Source: Microbispora rosea (GTDB lineage Bacteria; Actinomycetota; Actinomycetes; Streptosporangiales; Streptosporangiaceae). Taken from it: DNA of 64,000 nt. Position numbers and translations under genes: made by a program. The notes under the pieces are model-generated. The model saw only the letters and a list, made by a program, of their open reading frames with translations, was not told the DNA's origin and did no database searches. The DNA lies in assembly GCF_900156315.1 (NCBI RefSeq), contig NZ_FTNI01000036.1, positions 27,446 through 91,445 on the forward strand, given 5' to 3'. Shown piece by piece: positions 33,338-41,014 of this stretch. How positions within the stretch are numbered: position 1 is the stretch's first letter; each line of letters starts with the position of its first letter.

Positions 33338-33958
33338 GTGATCGATTCCTCGACGTTGCTGGTCTACGCCGCCGCCTCGGCGGCGGTGGTGGCCGTGCCC
33401 GGCCCCAACCATCTGTACATCGCCGCCCGGGGCGTAGCCCAGGGCCGCCGTGCCGGGGTCGCCTCGGCCCTCGGGGTGGAGACGGGCACGCTGCTCCACA
33501 TCGCCGCGGCGGCGGCCGGCCTGTCCTATCTGCTCGCACGGTCCGCAGAGCTGTTCACCGCGGTGAAATGGGCCGGCGTCGTCTATCTGGCCTATCTCGG
33601 CGTCCGCGCCCTGACCCGCCGGGGCGCGGCCGGCGACGAGCCGAGGCCGCAGCCGCTGCGCCGGGTCTTCCTCGAAGGCGTCGTGGTCAACGTGCTGAAT
33701 CCCAAGACCGTGCTGTTCTTCCTGGCGTTCCTGCCGCAGTTCGTGGATCCCTCGGGCGACGTGCCGGGGCAGGTCCTGCTTCTCGGACTGGTGATCGCCG
33801 TCATCGGGCTGGCCTCGGACCTCGCGTACGCGCTCACCGCCGGGTCGCTCGGCCGCCGCCTGCGCGCGAGCACGCTCAGGTACGTCTCGGGTGTGGCCTA
33901 CCTGGTGCTCGCCCTCGTCGCCGCGCTGAGCGGGGCCGGGCGTACGGCGCGGGGCTGA
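33338..33958 (+). CDS. LysE-family amino acid exporter
   Basis: A 206-residue integral membrane protein with about six hydrophobic segments. The N-terminal helix reads LVYAAASAAVVAVPGPNHLY, containing the PGP motif of LysE/RhtB exporters, followed by GRRAGVASALGVETGTLLHI. The mid-protein LEGVVVNVLNPKTVLFFLAF is the family's NPK motif, and DLAYALTAGSLGRRLR ends the conserved core. It probably exports amino acids or related small molecules. GTG 33338 is preferred because TAGCCT lies 9 bases before it; an in-frame extension adds a non-conserved 11 residues. It converges with the hydrolase gene, the stops being adjacent. Confidence 0.9.
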   Translation: MIDSSTLLVYAAASAAVVAVPGPNHLYIAARGVAQGRRAGVASALGVETGTLLHIAAAAAGLSYLLARSAELFTAVKWAGVVYLAYLGVRALTRRGAAGDEPRPQPLRRVFLEGVVVNVLNPKTVLFFLAFLPQFVDPSGDVPGQVLLLGLVIAVIGLASDLAYALTAGSLGRRLRASTLRYVSGVAYLVLALVAALSGAGRTARG

Positions 33959-34666
33959 TCAGGCCGGGCAGGCGGACACGTCCTCGGCCGCTTTGTCGAT
34001 GAAGCGGGCCAGCCCGGCGGGATCGGCGAGCACGGTCAGATGGCCCCGGCCGTGCAGGTGGGTGAGGCTGCCGTCGGCGCAGGCCCGTAGGAACGCCGAC
34101 TCGTCGACGCGGAAGGGATCGCGGGCGCCGTTCAGCAGCCAGACCCTGCCGGGGTAGGCGGCCAGCGAGGCGAGGGGGTCCTCCGCCGTGACCGCCGCGA
34201 CGACGGACGCCACGACCTCGCTGCTCAGCCCGCCCTCGATCATGGCTTCTCCGGCGGCCCCCGGCAGCATCCGCCGCAGCGCGAAGCGGCTCACCCGGTC
34301 GACCAGCGCGGGGTTGCGGGCGGCCAGGCGCCCGGCGAGCCGGTAGGCGTGCGCTCTGGGCCGATCCGGCCGGGCCGTGCAGCCCATCGCGACCAGGCCG
34401 GCGACGAGGTCCGGATGCCGGGCGGCGGTGGCGATGCCCACATAGCCGCCGAGGGACAGCCCCACGACGAGGGCCCGCCCGCCCAGGCCCGCGATCGTCT
34501 CCGCGACGACGTCGCAGGCCGCCTCGGTGCCGTACGGCAGGCCGCGGCGGCGGCCGTGGCCGGGCAGGTCGGGGGCGGCGGACGGGGCCCGCAGCAGCGC
34601 CCGGACCGGCGACCACATCGTGCCGCTCAGCCGGATGCCGTGAACGAAGACCACCGGCATGCTCAT
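33959..34666 (-). CDS. Alpha/beta hydrolase
   Basis: A 235-residue cytoplasmic hydrolase. VVFVHGIRLSGTMW (residues 5-18) supplies the oxyanion HG, PDLPGHG follows, and the nucleophile elbow GLSLGG places Ser71. The Asp in NGARDPFRVDE and the His in LHGRGHLTVL complete the expected triad. Its substrate is unknown. It is divergent from a TetR gene, and the 83-bp gap holds two copies of CAACGGTGCGTTG, so it is probably the target of that repressor. Confidence 0.87.
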   Translation of the reverse strand: MSMPVVFVHGIRLSGTMWSPVRALLRAPSAAPDLPGHGRRRGLPYGTEAACDVVAETIAGLGGRALVVGLSLGGYVGIATAARHPDLVAGLVAMGCTARPDRPRAHAYRLAGRLAARNPALVDRVSRFALRRMLPGAAGEAMIEGGLSSEVVASVVAAVTAEDPLASLAAYPGRVWLLNGARDPFRVDESAFLRACADGSLTHLHGRGHLTVLADPAGLARFIDKAAEDVSACPA

Positions 34667-34691
34667 GACACACCTCCTTCAAAACGCAACG

Positions 34692-34734
34692 CAACGGTGC
34701 GTTGTGTTTCTCATTAAAACACAACGGTGCGTTG
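34692..34734. promoter_or_regulatory. Twin TetR-type operators
   Basis: The 13-mer CAACG-GTG-CGTTG, an inverted repeat, occurs identically at 34692-34704 and 34722-34734, 30 bases apart, in the gap between the divergent hydrolase and TetR genes. The AT-rich stretch between them (CATTAAAAC) could hold a -10 element. Repression of both genes by the TetR protein is likely. Confidence 0.75.
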
Positions 34735-34749
34735 CAGTAAGCTCCCGCC

Positions 34750-35343
34750 ATGGCCCCACGCAAGAAGGACGACATCCTGAACGCCGCGCTGCGTCTGCTG
34801 GCGGAGAAGGGCTACGAGCGCCTGACCATCGAGGGTGTCGCCGAGCTGTCGGGGGTCAACAAGACGACGATCTACCGGTGGTGGCCGTCGAAGGCCGCCC
34901 TGCTCGGCACGGCGCTGGTCGAGGCGCAGGAGCTCGGCTTCGACGTGCCCGACACCGGGAGCCTGCGCGGCGACCTCCACGCGCTGCTGGACGGTCTGGC
35001 CTGGCTGCTCACCACTCCCCCGGCGGCGGACATCGCCGTCGCGGCGCTCGGAGCCGCCGTCAACAGCCCCGAGCTGGCGGAGGCGGCCAAGGGCTTCTTC
35101 GCCGACCGGTTCGCCCGGGAGCAGCCGATCTTCGAGCGGGCCCGGGAGCGCGGTGAGCTCGCCGATTCCGCCGACCCGATGATGATCATGGATTTGCTCG
35201 CGGGCGCGGTCTGGCTGCGGGTGGTATTCCGGCAACTGCCCCTGGACGATGGTTTTACCGAGCGGGCGGTGAACGCCGTACTCGATGGGGTAGGGCGGCC
35301 AGGGGATCCCAGGGCAGGCCGACCGGCGCGGGCCGGCGGCTGA
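34750..35343 (+). CDS. TetR-family transcriptional regulator
   Basis: A 197-residue repressor. The N-terminal helix-turn-helix is ILNAALRLLAEKGYERLTIE followed by GVAELSGVNKTTIYRWWPSK (residues 9-48), the TetR signature. The C-terminal ligand and dimer domain includes FDVPDTGSLRGDLHALLDGL, as in the TetR_C_16-like group. It is divergent from the hydrolase with twin operators between them, so it probably controls the hydrolase and itself in response to a small molecule, perhaps the hydrolase substrate. Confidence 0.92.
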   Translation: MAPRKKDDILNAALRLLAEKGYERLTIEGVAELSGVNKTTIYRWWPSKAALLGTALVEAQELGFDVPDTGSLRGDLHALLDGLAWLLTTPPAADIAVAALGAAVNSPELAEAAKGFFADRFAREQPIFERARERGELADSADPMMIMDLLAGAVWLRVVFRQLPLDDGFTERAVNAVLDGVGRPGDPRAGRPARAGG

Positions 35344-35542
35344 CCGGACGGATCGACCGGACGGCCCGGCCAGGAGTGCCACGGGCGGGCCCTTCGCGAC
35401 GGGTTCGCGGCGCCGCACGCTCCATGCGCGGCCGCGTGCGCCCGGCGCGTCGTTCCCGCGGACGTTCCATGACCCGCGCGGTCGCGTCCGCTCACGTCGT
35501 TCGCGCACATCCCAGCCGCGCCGGCCACGCCAGGCCGCACCA

Positions 35543-35598
35543 TGTCATGCCGCTGTGTCATGCCGCTGTGTCATGCCGTGCCGTGTCATGCCGTGCCC
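35543..35598. repeat. Four tandem copies of a 13-15 bp unit (TGTCATGCCG...)
   Basis: Units TGTCATGCCGCTG (two copies) and TGTCATGCCGTGCC(G/C) (two copies) run from 35543 to 35598, just before the ribosome-binding site of the next gene. The rest of 35344-35624 holds nothing else I can support. Confidence 0.75.
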
Positions 35599-35624
35599 CA
35601 GCGCCGACTGGAGGGAGCACACCG

Positions 35625-36221
35625 ATGACCATGTCCAGCAAACCGCCGAAACCGCACGGCAAGCGGCCCCGGCTTCTCCTCGGAATCGCCGCGGCGCTCA
35701 CCCTCGTCACCGGCGCGGGCCTCGCCACCGCGGGCGCGTCGGGCCAGGACCAGCCGCGCTACCCCCAGGAGGCACAGCTCCGGTCCGGTCCTGAGCAGTT
35801 CGGCATGACCGAGCTCGCGCTGCTCCAGCTCGGACCGGCCCGCCAGCCCAGCCCGTCCGGCGACTACCAGACCTTCACCAGCCAGACCGGCGCAGTGGAA
35901 TCGGTGCGGAGCGGCGCCCTCACGGTGGACGGCCGCACCTACGCGATCGACGAGTCGACCAGGGTCGTCGCGGACTACAAGGGCCTGCAGGGGATCCAGC
36001 AGGGCGACCAGGTATGGGTCGTGGGCACGACCGGCGGCAGCCCTCGCGCGATCATCGTCGCGGACGCCAGCCGCCCGGCCCTGCCGGGACACGGCGGAGG
36101 CGGCGCGCCCCCGGGGCAGACTCCGCAGACTCCGCAGACCCCGACCGCACCCGGCACTCCCAGTGAGCCCGGCGCACCCGGCGAGTCGCCGTCGCCGGAG
36201 ACGGTCCCACCCACCGAGTGA
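35625..36221 (+). CDS. Secreted or anchored DUF5666-like protein
   Basis: A 198-residue protein with an N-terminal hydrophobic helix (LLLGIAAALTLVTGAGLATAGAS, residues about 15-38) serving as signal or anchor. The centre, TGAVESVRSGALTVDGRTYA and VVADYKGLQGIQQGDQVWVV, is a small OB-like beta module as in DUF5666 proteins. The last 50 residues are Pro/Gly/Thr-rich (PQTPQTPTAPGTPS). GAGGGAG precedes the ATG by 7 bases; a longer frame from 35376 is rejected because it crosses the tandem repeats. Function unknown; a periplasm-like or wall location is expected. Confidence 0.72.
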   Translation: MTMSSKPPKPHGKRPRLLLGIAAALTLVTGAGLATAGASGQDQPRYPQEAQLRSGPEQFGMTELALLQLGPARQPSPSGDYQTFTSQTGAVESVRSGALTVDGRTYAIDESTRVVADYKGLQGIQQGDQVWVVGTTGGSPRAIIVADASRPALPGHGGGGAPPGQTPQTPQTPTAPGTPSEPGAPGESPSPETVPPTE

Positions 36222-36274
36222 CATACGTCCGGCCACGGGCGGGGGCCCGGAGCGGCCCCCGCCCTGCGTGACGG

Positions 36275-37666
36275 TCAGGACGTGGAGAACGTGAACCAGT
36301 TGAGGTTGACGAAGTCGGCCGGCTGGCCGCTGCTGAAGGTGAGGTAGACCGTGTGGGTGCCGGTCGTCGGCGTGATGTTGGCCGGCACGGTCGTCCAGTT
36401 CTGCCAGCCGCCGGTGTTGCCGACGGCGAAGTCGCCGATCGGGGTCGCCGTCGGGCTGTCGAGCCTGACCTGGACGAGGCCGCTCACGCCGGCGGCCGCG
36501 CCGGAGGCGACCCTGGCCTTGAACTGCCGCGCCGCCGTCGAGCCGAAGTTCACGCCGTCGAAGCGCAGCCAGTCGCCGTTGGAGATGTAGCCCACGTTCT
36601 GACCGCCGCCGCTGTCCTGGGTCGTCTCCACCTGCGTGCCGCTCTGCGCCTGGTAGTTCTCCGCCTGGATGGTGGAGCGGGCGTCCACGCCGCCGCTCGG
36701 CGGAGGCGAGCTCGGCGGCGGGCTGCTGGTCGCGCCGCTCTGCCACACGGCCACGTAGTCGACCACCATCGGCCGCCCCGACACCGTGGCGGAGGTGGGC
36801 GTGGAGAACCCGGCGACGCCGTTGGGGAAGCCGCCGCCGATCGCGACGTTGAGCAGGAGGAAGTATCCGGCGTGGGAGGTCATGTTCGACCACGTCGTCG
36901 CGTCGAGCTGGCTCTGGCTGATGCTGTGGAACTGCTGGCCGTCCACGTACCACCGGAGCTGGTTGGGAGTGACGCTGCGGTCCCACTCGAAGCGGTAGGT
37001 GTGGAAGGCCGACTGGCAGGTCGAGCCCGGGCAGGCCCTGCTGGCGCCGATGCCGTTGGTCTCGCTGCACGCCCCGCCGGGGTTCACGCCGCAGTGCAGC
37101 ACGCCCCAGACCGAGTTGATGCCGTTGACGTTCTCCATGATGTCGAACTCGCCGATGGCCGGCCAGTTCTGGTAGTTGCCGTGGTACGGCGAGCCCAGCG
37201 CCCAGAAGGCCGGCCAGTAGCCGAGGGCGGCGTTGCCCGTCACGTTCGGCATCTGGATGCGGCCCTCGATGCGCAGGATCCGTCCGGCCTCGGGCTTGAA
37301 GTCGGTGCGGCGGGTCTCGATTCGCGCGGAGGTCCAGCTCTGGCCGCTGCCGATCGGGGTGATGCGCAGGTTGCCGCCGCCGTCCAGGCTGACGTTGGCC
37401 GAGTCGGCCGTGTAGTTCTGGATCTCGCCGGTGCCCCAGTTGCCCGGGCCTCCGGGGTACGAGTGGCCGGTGTCGATGATCCAGTTGTTGGACGACGGAA
37501 GCGTTCCGGCCGCGCCGTTGAAGTCGTCCGACCAGACGAGCGACCAGCCGGACGGCGTCGAGGGCACCGACGCGCCGGCGGGCCGTACGGCGAGGGCCAG
37601 GACCGCGGCGGCCACGGCGAGCAGCGCCAGAACCGAGCGCCGCCATGGGGAGTGGAGCACACGCAT
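36275..37666 (-). CDS. Secreted GH16 beta-glucanase with CBM6
   Basis: A 463-residue extracellular enzyme. The signal peptide (LALLAVAAAVLALAVRPAGA) ends near residue 32. Residues about 37-310 are a GH16 jelly roll with the catalytic motif EFDIMEN near 170-176 (nucleophile and acid Glu), as in laminarinases acting on beta-1,3 or mixed glucans. A Pro-Ser linker leads to a CBM6 module (TIQAENYQAQSGTQVETTQD ... YISNGDWLRFDGVNFG) to the C-terminus. GAGGAGAGG precedes the ATG. Two palindromes similar to CebR operators lie 210-260 bp upstream, and a CebR-like gene lies about 2.3 kb away, so cello- or laminari-oligosaccharide control is plausible. Confidence 0.92.
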   Translation of the reverse strand: MRVLHSPWRRSVLALLAVAAAVLALAVRPAGASVPSTPSGWSLVWSDDFNGAAGTLPSSNNWIIDTGHSYPGGPGNWGTGEIQNYTADSANVSLDGGGNLRITPIGSGQSWTSARIETRRTDFKPEAGRILRIEGRIQMPNVTGNAALGYWPAFWALGSPYHGNYQNWPAIGEFDIMENVNGINSVWGVLHCGVNPGGACSETNGIGASRACPGSTCQSAFHTYRFEWDRSVTPNQLRWYVDGQQFHSISQSQLDATTWSNMTSHAGYFLLLNVAIGGGFPNGVAGFSTPTSATVSGRPMVVDYVAVWQSGATSSPPPSSPPPSGGVDARSTIQAENYQAQSGTQVETTQDSGGGQNVGYISNGDWLRFDGVNFGSTAARQFKARVASGAAAGVSGLVQVRLDSPTATPIGDFAVGNTGGWQNWTTVPANITPTTGTHTVYLTFSSGQPADFVNLNWFTFSTS

Positions 37667-37873
37667 GAGTACCTCTCCTCCTCGGTCCGGTCGTCGCGGC
37701 GGGGGGATTGGGGGGTGCGGGTGGCCTCACGGAGCGGAGACGGCGGACGTCCGCTGCGCCGGACGGCGGCGTCGGAGAGGGTCGTGAGGGCCCGCGCACC
37801 GCGATCGCGGACCGCTTGAGCGACACTGTCCCCTTTGAATCTCACTCGCGTCAAGAGGATCTGTGAAATCCGA

Positions 37874-37928
37874 GAGAGCGTTCTCAGCACATGCCTCGCG
37901 ACGTGAGCAGCAACGAGAGAGCGCTCTC
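37874..37928. promoter_or_regulatory. Two LacI/CebR-type operators upstream of the GH16 gene
   Basis: GAGAGCGTTCTC (37874-37885) and the perfect palindrome GAGAGCGCTCTC (37917-37928) share the central GAGCGCTC core of the actinomycete CebR box (TGGGAGCGCTCCCA). They lie in the 357-bp gap before the GH16 gene, which otherwise shows no gene. Confidence 0.6.
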
Positions 37929-38023
37929 CACCCTGCGTTCCTCATGGCCCGGGTCCGCGCCCCGGCGGCCCGCCGCCGCCGCGCTGCTCGAAGCGCCGCA
38001 GGGCGGGATAAAGCGTGTTGGGG

Positions 38024-38530
38024 TCAGGAGCCCCGGCCCCACCGGTAGGCGCCGTAGCCCATGAGCAGCAGGCTCACCGCGCCGGCCACGGCTCGCCAGG
38101 TGTTCCACGTGGTCCACCGGGCCGAGTAGTCCGACCAGATCCTGGCGGCGGCCTCGGCCGGGTCGCCGTGGGCCGCCACGGCGGCCAGGGCGTCGTTCAT
38201 CGGCACGTTCACGGCGGCCGTGATCAGGATCACGCCGACGGCGTACACCGCGGCCGCCGCGAAGAACGGCCAGGCCGCGCCGGAGCGAGGGGTGGCCAGC
38301 AGCAGGGCGCCCGCCCCCGCGGCGGCGATCGGGGCGAGGACGAACGCCGCCAGGAACGCCGGGTTCTGGATCTTGATGTTGACCGCGTTCATCGCGTCGA
38401 TCGCCGAGGAGGCCGACGCGGCGTTCAGGCCCGGCATGACCCCGACCGAGAACCCGAAGAAGGTGCCCGCCATCCCGGCGGTCATGAGCATGGACAGGGC
38501 CGCGGCGACGGCGGCCAGAAGGCACGTCAT
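38024..38530 (-). CDS. DUF1772 / anthrone oxygenase-like membrane protein
   Basis: A 168-residue protein with four hydrophobic helices: the first CLLAAVAAALSMLMTAGMAG followed by TFFGFSVGVMPGLNAAS, then NAVNIKIQNPAFLAAFVLAP, and later VYAVGVILITAAVNVPMNDA. These are hallmarks of DUF1772, a family that includes anthrone oxygenases but mostly proteins of unknown function. ATG 38530 follows GGAGGAGG; an upstream in-frame extension is unsupported. It is divergent from an AraC-type regulator, which probably controls it. Confidence 0.85.
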   Translation of the reverse strand: MTCLLAAVAAALSMLMTAGMAGTFFGFSVGVMPGLNAASASSAIDAMNAVNIKIQNPAFLAAFVLAPIAAAGAGALLLATPRSGAAWPFFAAAAVYAVGVILITAAVNVPMNDALAAVAAHGDPAEAAARIWSDYSARWTTWNTWRAVAGAVSLLLMGYGAYRWGRGS

Positions 38531-38667
38531 GCCTCCTCCGCCGCGACGCGGACGCCGAGGATGACCAGGATTCGCGCTTTCGTCATGGTCACCACTCAAC
38601 CGGCGTACCGCTCCCGGCGACATCGCCGAGACGCTCGACCGCATATCCGGCCGTCTACGATCTGGGC

Positions 38668-39615
38668 ATGGACGCGCTGGCCGATCTCCTCGACGGCCCC
38701 CGGGCGCGGGGAGCCTTCCTGCTTCGGGCGACCCTGAGCCCGCCCTGGTCGGTGCGGATCCAGGACGAGGCGCCGCTGTGCCTGGTCGCGATGGTGCGCG
38801 ACGACGCGTGGATCACCCCGGACGAGGACCGGGCCGTACGCGTGGGGCCGGGCGACGTGGCGGTCGTACGCGGTCCCGTCCACTACACGGTCGCCGGCGA
38901 CCCCGCGACCGCGCCGCAGGTCGTGATCCACCCCGGCCAGGTCTGCACCACACCGGACGGCCGCGCCCTGTCGGCGGAGATGGACCTGGGCACGCGCAAC
39001 TGGGGCAACGACCCGGACGGCTCCGCCGTGATGCTCATCGGCACCTACCAGATGCGCGGCGCGGTCACCCAGCGGCTGCTGGCGGCGCTGCCCACGCTGC
39101 TGGTGCTGCGCGGCGATTCCTGGGACGGCTCCCTCGTCACGCTGCTCGGCAGGGAGATCGTCAAGGACGAGCCGGGCCAGGAGGTGGTGCTCGACCGCCT
39201 GCTCGATCTGCTGCTGATCGCCGTGCTGCGGACGTGGTTCTCCCGGCCGGACGCCCGGGCCCCGGGGTGGTATCGGGCGCACGGCGACCCGGTGGTCGGG
39301 CCGGCGCTGCGGATGCTGCACGCCGACCCGGCCCACCCCTGGACGGTCGCCGAGCTGGCGGGCCGGGCAGGGGTCTCCCGCGCCGCACTCGCGCAGCGGT
39401 TCGCGAAGCTGGTCGGCGAGCCGCCGATGGCCTATCTGACCGGGCTGCGGCTGGCGCAGGCGGCCGACCTGCTGCGCGAGACGGACGCGACGCTGGACGC
39501 CGTGGCGCGGCGGGTCGGCTACGGCACCGCGTTCGCGCTCAGCTCGGCCTTCAAGCGGGAACTCGGCGTGAGCCCGCAGCGGTATCGGGAGGGCCTGAGC
39601 CGCCCGGCCGGCTGA
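38668..39615 (+). CDS. AraC-family regulator with cupin_6 sensor domain
   Basis: A 315-residue regulator. Residues about 1-190 form the cupin_6-type sensor typical of this group (LSPPWSVRIQDEAPLCLVAM; VGPGDVAVVRGPVHYTVAGD; LPTLLVLRGD). The C-terminal two-helix-turn-helix domain reads WTVAELAGRAGVSRAALAQR, then FAKLVGEPPMAYLTGLRLAQA and VGYGTAFALSSAFKRELGVS with PQRYR, the AraC signature. It is divergent from the DUF1772 gene, with 137 bp between starts. Such pairs often control an oxidoreductase or a small membrane protein. Confidence 0.93.
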   Translation: MDALADLLDGPRARGAFLLRATLSPPWSVRIQDEAPLCLVAMVRDDAWITPDEDRAVRVGPGDVAVVRGPVHYTVAGDPATAPQVVIHPGQVCTTPDGRALSAEMDLGTRNWGNDPDGSAVMLIGTYQMRGAVTQRLLAALPTLLVLRGDSWDGSLVTLLGREIVKDEPGQEVVLDRLLDLLLIAVLRTWFSRPDARAPGWYRAHGDPVVGPALRMLHADPAHPWTVAELAGRAGVSRAALAQRFAKLVGEPPMAYLTGLRLAQAADLLRETDATLDAVARRVGYGTAFALSSAFKRELGVSPQRYREGLSRPAG

Positions 39616-39676
39616 GATCCGGGTCTGGCCGTCCGGGGGCGGCGCACGTCGCGATCTCCGCCGGTGCGACCTGACG

Positions 39677-39836
39677 GGTTATCTCGTATGGTCGCTCCTG
39701 CACGACTTCGAGTGGGCGTACGGCTTCCGCACGAGGTTCGGCATCGTGTCCATCTGTCGACTCCGAGACCCGGCGACGCGTTCCCAAGGACAACGCGCTG
39801 TGGTATCGAGACGTCATCGAACGCAACGGGCTGGGG
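39677..39836 (+). pseudogene. C-terminal stump of a GH1 beta-glucosidase
   Basis: The DNA encodes GYLVWSLLHDFEWAYGFRTR followed by FGIVS, then after a frameshift VDSETRRRVPKDNALWYRDV and IERNG. This is the highly conserved end of GH1 beta-glucosidases (usually GYxVWSLLDNFEWAxGYxxRFGIVxVD and the KxSAxWYRxVIxxNG tail). Nothing of the preceding 350 or so residues, including both catalytic Glu residues, remains. It lies 88 bases before a CebR-like regulator, the neighbour expected for bglC in actinomycete cellobiose loci. Confidence 0.85.
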
Positions 39837-39862
39837 AGTGCCCGACGCATGCCGCCCGTCGC

Positions 39863-39874
39863 GGAGGCGCCTCC
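39863..39874. promoter_or_regulatory. Palindrome before the CebR-like gene
   Basis: GGAGGCGCCTCC is a perfect 12-bp palindrome 50 bases before the ATG, possibly an autoregulatory LacI-type operator. Its centre differs from the GAGCGCTC core seen near the GH16 gene. Confidence 0.4.
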
Positions 39875-39923
39875 TGGGCCCACGCGCGGCAGTGCGTCGT
39901 CGGGCACGACGAAGGGGGACTGA

Positions 39924-40919
39924 ATGAAACGACCCACTCTGGAGGCGGTCGCGGCGCGGGCAGGGGTGTCCCGCGCCACCGTCTCCCGGGTCGTCAACGG
40001 GCAGATGACGGTGACACCGCAGATCAGGGATGCGGTGATGCGCGCCGTGGACGAGCTGGGTTACGTCCCCAACTCCGCGGCGCGAAGCCTCGTCACCCAG
40101 CGGACCGACTCGATCGCGCTGGTCGTGTCGGAGCCGCCGACCAGGGTCTTCTCCGAGGACCCGATGTTCTCCACGGTCATCCGCTCGGCCAGTCTGGAAC
40201 TCGAGGCCGCCGACAAGCAGGTCGTGCTCATGCTCGGCGGCTCGGCCCAGAACCACGCGAGGATCGAGCGCTACATCGCCAGCGGCCACGTCGACGGGGT
40301 CATGCTGATCTCGATGCACGGCGCCGACCCGCTGCCCTCGGCCATCGCGCGGATGGGCGTCCCCGTCGTCTCGTACGGCAGGCCGCCCGTGCCGGTGCCC
40401 CTGCCGTACGTGGACAACGACAACGTGGGCGGTGCGGGGAAGGCGGTGCGCCACCTGCTGGACGGCGGACGGCGGCGCATCGCCACGATCGCCGGGCCGC
40501 AGGACATGGTGGGCGGCCAGGACCGGCTCAAGGGTTACCGCGACGCGCTGCGCGAGTCCGACCGGCGGTCGATCGTCGCCGTCGGGGACTTCACCCGTGA
40601 GTCCGGCGCCGTCGCCATGCGCCACCTGCTGCAGGACGACCCGGACCTGGACGCCGTCTTCGTCGCCAACGACCTCATGGCCATCGGGGCGCTGCAGACC
40701 CTGCGCCAGGCGGGCCGCCGGGTGCCGGACGACGTGGCCGTCGTCGGGTTCGACGACATCGAGGCGGCCCGCTTCACCGAGCCCCCGCTGACCACGATCA
40801 GGCACCCGGTCATCGAGCAGGCCGCCGCGATGGTCCGGCTGCTGCTCGGCCTGTTCAACGACGGCCCGGCCGACCCCGTGATCCTCCCCACCGAGCTCGT
40901 CGTCCGCGACTCCGCCTGA
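39924..40919 (+). CDS. cebR: LacI-family regulator, CebR-like
   Basis: A 331-residue repressor. The N-terminal LacI helix-turn-helix is PTLEAVAARAGVSRATVSRV followed by VNGQMTVTPQIRDAV, and the hinge helix follows (NSAARSLVTQRTDSIALVV). The periplasmic-binding-protein fold carries HVDGVMLISMHGADPLPSAI, RRRIATIAGPQDMVGGQDRL and VVGFDDIEAARFTEPPLTTI. Wording such as RVFSEDPMF, SMHGADPLP and IAGPQDMVGGQDR is close to CebR, the cellobiose sensor of Streptomyces. The usual neighbours (cebEFG transporter and bglC) are absent except for a GH1 stump directly upstream. The GH16 gene with CebR-like operators is a likely remaining target. Confidence 0.85.
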   Translation: MKRPTLEAVAARAGVSRATVSRVVNGQMTVTPQIRDAVMRAVDELGYVPNSAARSLVTQRTDSIALVVSEPPTRVFSEDPMFSTVIRSASLELEAADKQVVLMLGGSAQNHARIERYIASGHVDGVMLISMHGADPLPSAIARMGVPVVSYGRPPVPVPLPYVDNDNVGGAGKAVRHLLDGGRRRIATIAGPQDMVGGQDRLKGYRDALRESDRRSIVAVGDFTRESGAVAMRHLLQDDPDLDAVFVANDLMAIGALQTLRQAGRRVPDDVAVVGFDDIEAARFTEPPLTTIRHPVIEQAAAMVRLLLGLFNDGPADPVILPTELVVRDSA

Positions 40920-41014
40920 GCGCCGGAACGATCAGGACGCCGTGGTCGCCGGCTCGACCGGCGGCCCGGCCTCGGCCCGGTCCTGGCTGCCCTCCCATGG
41001 CCGGACGCCCGTGC

